Assembly (NCBI GenBank): GCA_963853835.1
Contig: OY970821.1
Span: 49,802,646 to 49,866,645, forward strand
Source of the DNA: Calendula officinalis
Lineage: Eukaryota; Streptophyta; Magnoliopsida; Asterales; Asteraceae
Length of the DNA stretch: 64,000 nucleotides
Direction of reading: 5' to 3'
This document shows positions 53,993 through 64,000 of this stretch, piece by piece (position 1 is the first letter of the stretch; each line of letters begins with the position of its first letter). The notes under the pieces were generated by a model. The model did not search any database, was not told where the DNA came from, and worked only from the letters and a program-made list of their open reading frames with translations. A program made the position numbers and the translations under genes.

Positions 53993-56900
53993 AGTTGGTA
54001 TCAGAGCTCTGGCTTGAGAGAATTGGGTTCACAAGGGGTGGATTCCAAACTCAAGTCGAAGAACGAGTTTTCAAAATGAGTTTTTCAAAAGTGTTTTTAA
54101 AATGAGTCCAAATCCAAATCGGGAAACAGCGCATCACGATGACGTTATGCCTCTAGTACTGATTTATGAGTTATTTAGTTTATTTAAAACGTCGCGAGTG
54201 ACATTGATTACTAAAAGAATAAAAGAGAATTAACTTGAGATGAGCGTGAATTGTGCGACTATACATAGATATATATACTATACTTGTTTATGTGAACTAC
54301 TTGTTATGTGGATGGTATGAGGATGGGAGATCGTGAAATTTTTGAAACTGGCTCGAAACCATGACATGGGTAGGTGCGGATAATAATAGAGGGCCCCTGT
54401 TATTATACGCACATGACTCATGCCTATGTTTCGAAAAGGATTCAAGGAGACCATTGGTCAAGCATCTAAGTATCATGAAAACCCTCAATTATTATATATA
54501 AGTCGATAATGAAATTTGTAAAAGAGATTTATGAGAAAAAAGTGCAACCAATTGAATAATAGAATCATCAAACACGAATTGATAAAGAGTTATCAAAACA
54601 TTTCAAGAGAAAGACAATAGATCAAATTGGGTTGAATTCGTAAAATGATTAATTGAGTTATTAATACCTCGAGAACTATTGAGCAATCGTTAAAGAAAAA
54701 TAAATGAGAAAATAAGGAAAATGTGAAGTTCAAATATATCACTAAATCGAGATTTATGGGAAAATAATAAATAAGAGATCATTGATTTAAGTTGAATAAG
54801 GAGTTATCCAATCCAATCAAATGAAAGTTATTAAACCAAACTGAGTGAAAATCACTAATGATACATTGTTAAATTGAGTAATATTAATTGGTCAAAAAGC
54901 TAAGATAATAATTAAGTAAGAATGATTAAGTATAATTTAATTCGTATAATTGAGAAGTCATTGAAATTACGATAAGAATTATAAAGCAAGAATGATTGGA
55001 CAATTAACTAAAACGAATCGAATAGAGAGATTTTAATTATGCATAATCATTAAATTGATTAAAGGAGAAACTATGAGTAAACTAATTAATGAAGTCATGA
55101 GGGGTAATGCAAATAAGTACAAGATTTGTGAATTGAGAAAATTTTATGCGAAGATTTATGGAGTTAATTTTATATTTTGTAACCGATGGGAAAACATCGA
55201 ATATATGAAATAAATGAGGACTATTAATTGAGCAAGAGATGAAAATCTATAAAGTTAATAAAAGTTATAAATATTGAGACATCACTAGTTGAGTGAGATG
55301 AGAAACCCAAGACGGTTAACTAATGAGTTAATTAACAAAAGAAAATTTACGAAGTTTATTCGCTACAAATTTAATGAGAATTCTATTTACGATAAAAAAT
55401 TATTATATGGTAATGATAATACCAAACATGCTATGAGTAAACCAAAATGAGGGTTAATACCCAGATTTGATCAAGAGATAATCATGAATGTGTAACACGA
55501 AATAAAGATTTATGGTTCTAATAAATGTAACGAGCTTGATTTATGAGGAGTCATAAAATGACTAATTATTAATGAGACTAATAAAGAGTGATGAGTTATA
55601 ATTGATAAAATCTAATAAGGATGTGAGAATCCATGTGAATGTTAATGAGACAGCTGACACCTAATATGAGCAATGATTTATTTATTAAGTGATAAACATT
55701 TAATTAGTAGGGTTGTGAGAGGGCCTAAAGAGTATACGTTGGGACTGACTCACGCCTGTGCATAAAGTTTGATTATCGAGTAATTTAATGAAACCTTAAA
55801 ATATATAATTAAAAATGAGAATCAACAAACCGAACTATCGAGTGTTCGTAACGAGTTCTACGAGATTTTGAGTGCCACTTCCAAACTCGGGGACGAGTTT
55901 TCTCCAAGTGGAGTTGAGAGGTGATAAATGGAAAACTACCAATATTAAGAGTGCGAATAAAGAATATTTATAAAGTTGTGAATTATTAAATTCGTATAAT
56001 TGAGCTAATGGAGATTAATAACTCAAGCTAAATGTGAAAAATAAAGTTTGTAAGGAGTAAATTAAGAGAAGTACCAAGAGAAAATTTTGTCAAGTGTTAT
56101 TATGAGCATATATGTGCATAAAACTGACTAAGAAGTTATAAGGGTGATTGATTAATCGAGAAATTATTCTTGTGAGAATATAATGAGATAAAAAGAGATT
56201 ATTAAAATATGAGAATTTATTATGAATTAATAAATCAAGTTAAATGAGAAAAACATTATTATTAAATCGAGAGTGATCGCTGAAATAAGTAAAAGAGAAA
56301 AATAGTAAGTGAATTAACTAATAAAATTATAGTTCAGTACGAGATATATATATGCATACGATCAGAGAAATTTTAAGGGTAATCGAGAATAATCAAATTC
56401 ATGATGAGGTATAATCCTCACAAAAAATAAAAATAATAATAATAATTTGTAAGAAGTTAATAAACCAAGAGTAATGGTGCAAATGAGAAGTAACGAGTAT
56501 TATAATTATATAAATTGGAAAATGAGATATTATGAAAATTGGAGTAGTGAGAATTTATTCATGAATTATTAAAATCGAGTTAAGTGAATAAATTATTATG
56601 GTGAATTACTAAATTAAGTTGAGGGATTAAATTATTAAAATATATCAAATGAGAAATTTCTATTATGAGCAAATATTAAATTTTAACTAAGGAGATTATC
56701 AAGTTAAACTATTAATTTTAATGTCATCAAATATTATGATTTATTGAATAAATATTAAATTCAGAATAGTTATTAAAATGAGCAAACGCGAAAAAATATA
56801 AGTGTGTCGAGTAATAAATTTTTATTAAAATACTATGAGTTTCTAAATCGCGAAAGCACTAAAAATATAAAATAATAAGAGAAGTTTTCATTGAGAATGA

Positions 56901-58194
56901 GGATTAACTGAGTAATGGAATACACGAGAATTAATGAGGTAAGTAATTAACGAATTAATTAATCGAGCAAGAGAAAACATTAAGTTGAGACGTTTGAAAC
57001 TTAAAATTAAAATGAGATTTATAAGTGGCTGATTAGTCAAATTGATCAAGAGACAAATTAAATGAGAACAAAGCGAGGAGTTAATTAACGAGCTAAATGA
57101 TTAAATCATAAAATGAGTTGAACGAGCAATATTAAAGAGAGTCATCAAGAAATTGTTAAATACGAGTTAACAAGAGAACTAATAACGCGGCTTAAAAGAG
57201 AAATTATATGTTCGACTAGTCTGATAATTAAATTTGATCATGTGAAAAATTGTAAAAGCGAGTAAATGTATACATTTTTTGGACTGGCGAGAAGTCATTA
57301 AACGAGATTTTGAGTTTAAATTGATGATTTAAGCTTGCGTTGAGTTAAAAACAAGTTGTGGAGATTTGAGGTGAGTGCATTTAAATATATGCAAATTGAG
57401 TTAGAGGCATGAGTTGCCTTACTATATGAGATTTCCGGGTGATAAAAACATTTCTTGAGAATATTGTGCTTGCTTATGTATTGTTTGATAGTGATGTGAA
57501 CCACTAAATTGTTGCCTATGTTTTAAACGAGCTAATGTTCTATAGAGTAGAGGACCTAGAAATGCCATTTATTGGTAGCGACTGCCAATAATAAGATTTT
57601 ATTAATTGATAAAAACGTAAAAGTGATAATTTGTTGGAACGACGCGGGAAAGTTTTCCCATAAAAACTTATTATTATTGCTGCGAGAGGGCCGAGTGTGA
57701 TTGTGAGTACGAATTTGATGACCGAGTACCACGCCAAGATCATCTGCTGCCAAGAAGCAAACCCTAACAAATCTCCAAGTGGAGTTGAATCGGAGATTCA
57801 ACGCACCGTTAACCACTGTGTGCAATGATTGTGTCCGACTGCGAGAGCAAGAAGACGCCTTCAGTTGAACACTGTGATTTATTTGTGTCATCGTCGACAT
57901 CCTTTTCCTTAATTAAAACCGAGAACCCTCAGAAGAGCATTCTGACTTTCTTTTAACCTTGTTCGTTTTACGCCGCTAGAAACGAAAGATTATATGAGGC
58001 GCTGCGGGAGAGAGAGTTTATTTTGATCAAGTAGGTCACCCCTAACGAGTTTCTTTGTATTCGTAACCTCATCGTCTCCAACATCTTTGGATGTGTGCCG
58101 CTGGCGAGCTTGGGTCTGACATGCGAGATCGTTACCCTAAGTTTCTTCTGAGCAATGACTTCGGGGACGAAGTCTATTTCAAGTGGAGTTGAGT
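53993..58194 (+). other. Non-coding interior of the LARD element
   Basis: Begins with primer site TGGTATCAGAGCT (53996-54008). Then about 3.5 kb of purine-rich, stop-dense DNA with endlessly recurring words such as AATTGAG, GAGTTATT, AAATGAGA and ATTAAATCGAG on the plus strand. The end is polypurine-like: TCGGGGACGAAG, AAGTGGAGTTGAG, then the LTR. Related motifs also occur inside, at 55881-55919 and 57770-57788. A small (TAA)n run lies near 56425-56445. No domain of gag, protease, RT or integrase could be recognised in any frame. Confidence 0.85.
58180..58193 (+). other. Polypurine-type tract before the second LTR
   Basis: CAAGTGGAGTTGAG, two bases before the LTR start. It is preceded by ACTTCGGGGACGAAGT, a common sequence before gypsy 3' LTRs. 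It is interrupted by pyrimidines, so it is a weak tract. Confidence 0.6.
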
Positions 58195-61135
58195 TGTAAC
58201 GCTTTGTATTTTTATTGTAATTTAATTATTACTTTTATTAAATAATTTACGAGTTATTTATTTAATTATGAGATTTTGGGTTACGTGCTTTTAATGAGTG
58301 ATTAATTTGCGTAAAATAAATACGTAGTGTCTTAATTAATGACAAGAGTGTCATTTATTTTTAATTTAATTAATCATGAGGATTAAATAATAATAACTAG
58401 AGGGTTATTAAAATACTGTGTTATGAGATTAGTGAAACTATTTATCTTAATAGTAAAATCCCGAGCTAGTTTTTATGAGAGTGTCGAGTTGTGAGTGAGG
58501 TCCGACCGAGAGGCAAAGGACCGAACCTAATTGTGCATACATGATTTGGGAGTTTGTGCTAGCATTAGTTCGGCCACTAGACTTAGAGCCCGGGATCGAG
58601 TATGGGCGTGGTCCGAATTTGCTAAGGGCTTGAGGCCTTTATCTTGATTATATATATACTTAAAATACCCTAATTCCTTCTTGTTACTCCTTTCAGCCGA
58701 ATAGAACCCCAACCCCATGTGCGCCATTGTGAGATTGAGAGAGAGAGCTGCTTCCACTCTTGTAGCAGCTGAGTCACCATATGAGCAAGCAACCACCGAC
58801 ATCTTTATTCTTTTTTTTCCGGCAAGAACTAAAGACTACCGCCACCACACCTTTTCCTTTTTATTTGTTGTTTCCGGCAAAGCAAAACCCCACCACCGCC
58901 ATTGTTTTCTTCCTTTTTCTGATCCCGTCAAAGATGAAACAAAAATCACTGCCATCATCCCTTCCCAATCTTTCCCGTTGTTGCAAGCAGGGAATGAAGA
59001 CGCAAGGTTGTGGGCCTCATCGAGCTGTAGAAAGTGACCAACAATTGTTGAGGCTTGATTTGTCGGAGGAGCAGTTGTGGCCGAACTGTGGAGTACCAAG
59101 TATTCCCCAAACAGTGAAGAAGACGAGGAGCAGACGATAGAGTCGTGCAAACTGGTCATATGCGAGAGCAAGCAGTACCCGGGATCATTGAGCCATATTA
59201 CCGTTCGTTTCGGTAATTCTTCTTGTCCTTTTTACCTCTTGTTTCTGTTTTTTAATTCCTGAGTATTCGAGCAGTGGTCTAGAGCAAACAAGCAGTAAGA
59301 TCGAGCATAAGTGTGTAGCCGGTTCCAGACTTTTGAGCATCAATCGGTAGTTTCATCTCTCTTGTTTCCTGCTTAATTGTTTCTTGTGATTATTGAACTT
59401 AATTCCGTGTGATGGCAGAATCTTTTCAGGGAAGACACCGAGCCATTAAGGGCTCGGGGTTTTGTTATTCTTCGTTGAATTGTTGTCTCGTTTTCTTTGT
59501 TGATTTAACCGGATATTGGTGCTAGTTTTCTTTCCAAGTTTCCAAAGCGAGTCTTTTATATAATCTGCTTAATCTCGAATTGTTATTGGTTTTAATCTCT
59601 GAAATTCTTGAGGTTCGGGTTAATTAGGGGCTGCAGTTTTTTTTTAGTGTCGGGTTGGGTAAAGGTCATGAACCTATAACTTAAACGTCTTAATAACCGA
59701 AAACCGGAAACCGAACCCGTAGGGTTCTTGGTTTCCTAAACCGGGAAAGAATTTTAAAATAAGAGACTAAATTAATTATAAGCGTAATTCTGTAGTTAAA
59801 ATAAGTTTCGGGACTGTCGTGTGTCTCGGGAATAAACGGATTGATGTCCGGATTCAAAACGGGGTTTTAAAGGACATGCTGAAATCTGACAGAATTGATA
59901 AACTGAGTTCAAGTCCGTTTTTAACACACTTCATATACATTTATGGATTTTTGGCCCGTGCTGGTCTCCAGTTTTCTGAGTCTCTTTCCGTTTCCGCTGA
60001 CGGCTCGTTAATCCGATTTGTCGTTTAACCGATATCCCTGTTTTAGTAAAACCATCGCAGAATAGTTTTCGGTTCAGCTATTCTGTCTTGTAAGCCTGAT
60101 TTGAACCTTTTCTGTTTGGATTCCGTTTCCGAGGTCTTCTGTAAAATTTTAGTTCTCTGAGTCATTTAGCTACTTTAAAATTTTGAATAAAATCTAGTGA
60201 GCGGTTTGAGAGTTATAGCCGTTCCCGCGAAAGTGCTGAGTGCTGTTTAGTTTCTGCTGAAACAACCTTTGAGCCAAATCCTAATCCGAGCTTCCTTGTA
60301 TTTTGTATGCCCTTCTAGAACCTGTTAGAGACGCTCTACTGTACCGAGGATATTTATGAGCATACGTCTATTCGAGGTGGGTAATCTCACTATAAACTTG
60401 TACTTACTTTCGATTCATGATTTTGTGCTATGTGTTGTGAATTGTCTTGTTGATTGAGCTTGAGTATTGGTTGTGTGATTTACTTGAGTTATCTGTGATC
60501 TGAGTTATCTGAGTTCTGAGTTCTTGAGTTAAAACATTAAACATAATATACTTGACTTGAAACCGAAGAGCACTGGTGTCAGATGTTGTCTAGGCACCGA
60601 AGAGTACTGGTGCCAGACGTTTTGACTCAACACCGAAGAGTACAGGTGTTGAGCCTTGAGTTGTGTGAGGCGGGTCGAGGTTGATCTCTCGTCCCAAGTC
60701 ATACAAGCGCGCTATATAAATTTAAAATCTTAGAAATAAATTTGAGTAATTGAGAATTGAGTAGAGTCTCTAGGGATCACTTATGTGACTTGAGTTGTTT
60801 GTATTTATTTGTTTATTTTGATATTATTCACTCAGCGGTGGCTGACCCCAAACACCCCCTCCCATTTTGCAGGTACTAGCAAGGGCAAAGAGAAGGTCAA
60901 TGGTTGATGAACTGTGTTTCTATTTTTCTATTTATGGATTTGGATTAAAACATTTATTTCGAGTCAAACATGTTTTGTTTTTAAAACCTTCAATTATTCC
61001 GCATTTAAACCTCGAGACGGTTTTATATTTTTACTTATGAGTTGGGACCTTTGAGTTACTTGTACTTTTGAGAGAAAATGTAATATTTTATTGATTAAAA
61101 AGTTTTAAATTTCCACTGATTTTTGGGATGTTACA
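58195..61135 (+). mobile_element. LARD LTR, second copy, 2941 bp
   Basis: Collinear with 51041-53992 with scattered substitutions and small indels. TATA box at 58649-58658. It serves as the 3' LTR of the first unit and the 5' LTR of the second, the diagnostic feature of an LTR-sharing tandem array. Confidence 0.92.
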
Positions 61136-64000
61136 AGTTGATATGAGAGCTCTGGCTTGAGAGAATTGGGTTCACAAGGGGTGGATTCCAAACTCAAGTC
61201 GAAGAACGAGTTTTCAAAATGAGTTTTTCAAAAGTGTTTTTAAAATGAGTCCAAATCCAAATCGGGAAACAGCGCATCACGATGACCTTATGCCTCTAGT
61301 ACTGATTTATGAGTTATTTAGTTTATTTAAAACGTCGCGAGTGACATTGATTACTAAGAGAATAAAAGAGAATTAACTTGAGATGAGCGTGAATTGTGCG
61401 ACTATACATAGATATATATACTATACTTGTTTATGTGAACTACTTGTTATGTGGATGGTATGAGGATGGGAGATCGTGGAATTTTTGAAACTGGCTCGAA
61501 TCCATGACATGGGTAGGTGCGGATAATAATAGAGGGCCCCTGTTATTATACGCACATGACTAATGCCTATGTTTCGAAAAGGATTCAAGGAGACCATTGG
61601 TCAATCATCTAAGTATCATGAAAACCCTCAGTTATTATATATAAGTCGATAATAAAATTCGTAAAAGAGATTTATGAGAAAACAGTGCAACCAATTGAAT
61701 AAGAGAATCATCAAACACGAATTGATAAAGAGTTATAAAAACATTTCAAGAGAAAGACAATAGATCAAATTGGGTTGAATTCGTAAAATGATTAATTGAG
61801 TTATTAATACCTCGAGAACTATTGAGCAATCGTTAAAGAAAAATAAATGAGAAAATAAGGAAAATGTGAAGTTCAAATATATCACTAAATCGAGATTTAT
61901 GGGAAAATAATAAATAAGAGATCATTGATTTAAGTTGAATAAGGAGTTATCCAATCCAATCAAATGAAAGTTATTAAACCAAACTGAGTGAGAATCACTA
62001 ATGATACATTGTTAAATTGAGTAATATTAATTGGTCAAAAAGCTAAGATAATAATTAAGTAAGAATGATTAAGTATAATTTAATTCGTATAATTGAGAAG
62101 TCATTGAAATTACGATAAGAATTATAAAGCAAGAATGATTGGACAATTAACTAAAACGAATCGAATAAAGAGATTTTAATTATGCATAATCATTAAATTG
62201 ATTAAAGGAGAAACTATGAGTAAACTAATTAATGAAGTCATGAGGGGTAATGCAAATAAGTACAAGATTTGTGAATTGAGAAAATTTTATGCGAAGATTT
62301 ATGAAGTTAATTTTATATTTTGTAACCGATGGGAAAACATCGAATATATGAAATAAATGAGGACTATTAATTGAGCAAGAGATGAAAATCTATAAAGTTA
62401 ATAAAAGTTATAAATATTGAGACATCACTAGTTGAGTGAGATGAGAAACCCAAGACGGGTTAACTAATGAGTTAACTAACAAAAGAAAATTTACGAAGTT
62501 TATTCGCTACAAATTTAATGAGAATTCTATTTACGATAAAAAATTCTTATATGGTAATGATAATACCAAACATGCTATGAGTAAACCAAAATGAGGGTTA
62601 ATACCCAGATTTGATCAAGAGATAATCGTGAATGTGTAACACGAAATAAAGATTTATGGTGCTAATAAATGTAACGAGCTTGATTTATGAGGAGTCATAA
62701 AATGACTAATTATTAATGAGACTAATAAAGAGTGATGAGTTATAATTGATAAAATTTAATAAGGATGTGGGAATCCATGTGAATGTTAATGAGACAGCTG
62801 ACACCTAATATGAGCAATGATTTATTTATTAAGTGATAAACATTTAATGAGTAGGGTTGTGAGAGGGCCTAAAGAGTACACGTTGGGACTGACTCACGCC
62901 TGTGCATAAAGTTTGATTATCGAGTAATTTAATGAAACCTAAACATATATAATTAAAAATGAGAATCAACAAACCGAACTATTGAGTGTTCGTAACGAGT
63001 TCTACGAGATTTTGAGTGCCACTTCCAAACTCGGGGACGAGTTTTCTCCAGGTGGAGTTGAGTGGTGATAAATGGAAAACTACCAATATTAAGAGTGCGA
63101 ATAAAGAATATTTATAAAGTTGTGAATTATTAAATTCCTATAATTGAGCTAATGGAGATTAATAACTCAAGCTAAATGTGAAAATGAAAGTTTGTAAAGA
63201 GTAAATTAAGAGAAGTACCAAGGGAAAATTTGTCAAGTGTTATTATGAGCATATATGTGCATAAAACTGACAAGTTATAAGGGTGATTGATTAATCGAGA
63301 AATTATTCTTGTGAGAATATAATGAGATAAAAAGAGATTATTAAAATATGAGAATTTATTATGAATTAATAAATCAAGTTAAATGAGAAAAACATTATTA
63401 TTATATCGAGAGTGATCGCTGAAATAAGTAAAAGAGAAAAATAGTAAGTGAATTAACCGATAAAATTAAAGTTCAGTACGAGATATATATATGCATACGA
63501 TCAGAGAAATTTTAAGGGTAATCTAGAATAATCAAATTCATGATGAGGTATAATCCTCAAAAAAAAAAAAAAAAAAAAAAAATTGTAAGAAGTTAATAAA
63601 CCAAGAGTAATGGTGCAAATGAGAAGTAACGAGTACTATAATTATATAAATTGGAAAATGAGATATTATGAAAATTGGAGTAGTGAGAATTTATTCATGA
63701 ATTATTAAAATCGAGTTAAGTGAATAAATTATTATGGTGAATTACTAAATTAAGTTGAGGGATTAAATTATTAAAATAAATCAAATGAGAAAATTCTATT
63801 ATGAGCATATATTAAATTTTAACTAAGGAGATTATCAAGTTAAACTATTAATTTTAATGTCATCAAATATTATGATTTATTGAATACATATTATATTCAG
63901 AATACTTATTAAAATGAGCAAACGCGAAAAAATATAAGTGTGTCGAGTAATAAATTTTTATTAAAATGCTATGAGTTTCTAAATCGCGAAAACACTAAAA
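61136..64000 (+). other. Second copy of the LARD interior, cut by the window end
   Basis: Collinear with 53993 onward, about 2 per cent different over the first 560 bp by eye. Its primer site reads TGATATGAGAGCT (61139-61151), two changes from the first copy, so priming from it would be impaired. An A run of about 22 bases at 63559-63580 replaces a mixed AAT run of the first copy. No gene. Confidence 0.9.

Larger units (their letters stand above)
51041..64000 (+). mobile_element. LARD-type LTR element in tandem array
   Basis: LTR 51041-53992, interior 53993-58194, LTR 58195-61135, interior 61136-64000 (runs off the window). The unit period is 7154 bp. LTRs start TGTAACG and end ATGTTACA; a tRNA-iMet primer site follows the first LTR and a polypurine-type end precedes the second. 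The interior (4.2 kb) has no gag or pol frame, so the element depends on enzymes from elsewhere, as large retrotransposon derivatives do. LTR copies differ by roughly 3 per cent over their first 560 bp by eye. The mobilising partner would be a Ty3/gypsy element judging by the end sequences. Confidence 0.9.

Noticed and set aside
57540..57900. Minus-strand frames of 76 and 114 codons near the LARD 3' end
   Set aside because: No domain, overlapping frames, and the other copy lies beyond the window so conservation cannot be tested.

Overview
This is repeat-rich plant nuclear DNA, AT-rich and with no convincing single-copy host gene. Nearly everything that can be recognised is a transposable element or its debris: Ty1/copia (including a Sirevirus-like element), Ty3/gypsy-type long terminal repeats (LTRs), a TRIM array, a large non-coding LTR element (LARD type), Helitrons with RPA-like and Rep/helicase genes, two LINE fragments, three MITE-like elements and a PIF/Harbinger ORF1-like relic. 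The element types, the tRNA-Met primer sites and the spliced genes point to a eudicot. The style of the copia and Helitron proteins suggests Asteraceae, but that rests on family resemblance and was not tested.

Layout. 1-5172: a gypsy-type LTR (minus) with its primer site and AT-rich flank. 5173-14530: a Sirevirus-like copia element (minus) with long gag, protease, integrase, RT and RNase H, broken by frameshifts; the gypsy LTR replaces its 3' end. 14557-15090: a MITE-like inverted-repeat element. About 15333-30218: a roughly 15 kb Helitron (H1, plus) with an RPA70-like gene and a nearly intact spliced RepHel gene, plus a captured fragment of a transportin-like gene. 30219-33328 (H2) and 33329-36665 (H3): two more Helitrons lying head to tail behind it. 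37023-38420 (H4) and 38556 onward (H5): Helitrons on the minus strand. H1, H2 and H4 share a 5' subterminal block and H3 has a weaker form of it; H1 to H4 share the 3' hairpin type.

40899-42266: a 5'-truncated LINE with a perfect 16 bp target duplication, nested in the 5' LTR of a second copia element (to 46364). 46396-47258: a Harbinger ORF1-like pseudogene. 47258-50383: an LTR-like piece and a repetitive copia-type 3' region. 50384-51040: a TRIM tandem array of three LTRs and two internal domains. 51041-64000: a LARD-type element in tandem (LTR, 4.2 kb non-coding interior, LTR, interior running off the window), period 7154 bp.

Working picture: the Helitrons are the functional core. H1 has the two proteins expected of an autonomous plant Helitron (RepHel for rolling-circle transposition, RPA-like for single-strand binding), and H2-H4 look like derivatives of the same or a related family. 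The right third shows LTR elements multiplying as LTR-sharing tandem arrays. All boundaries and similarities were read by eye.
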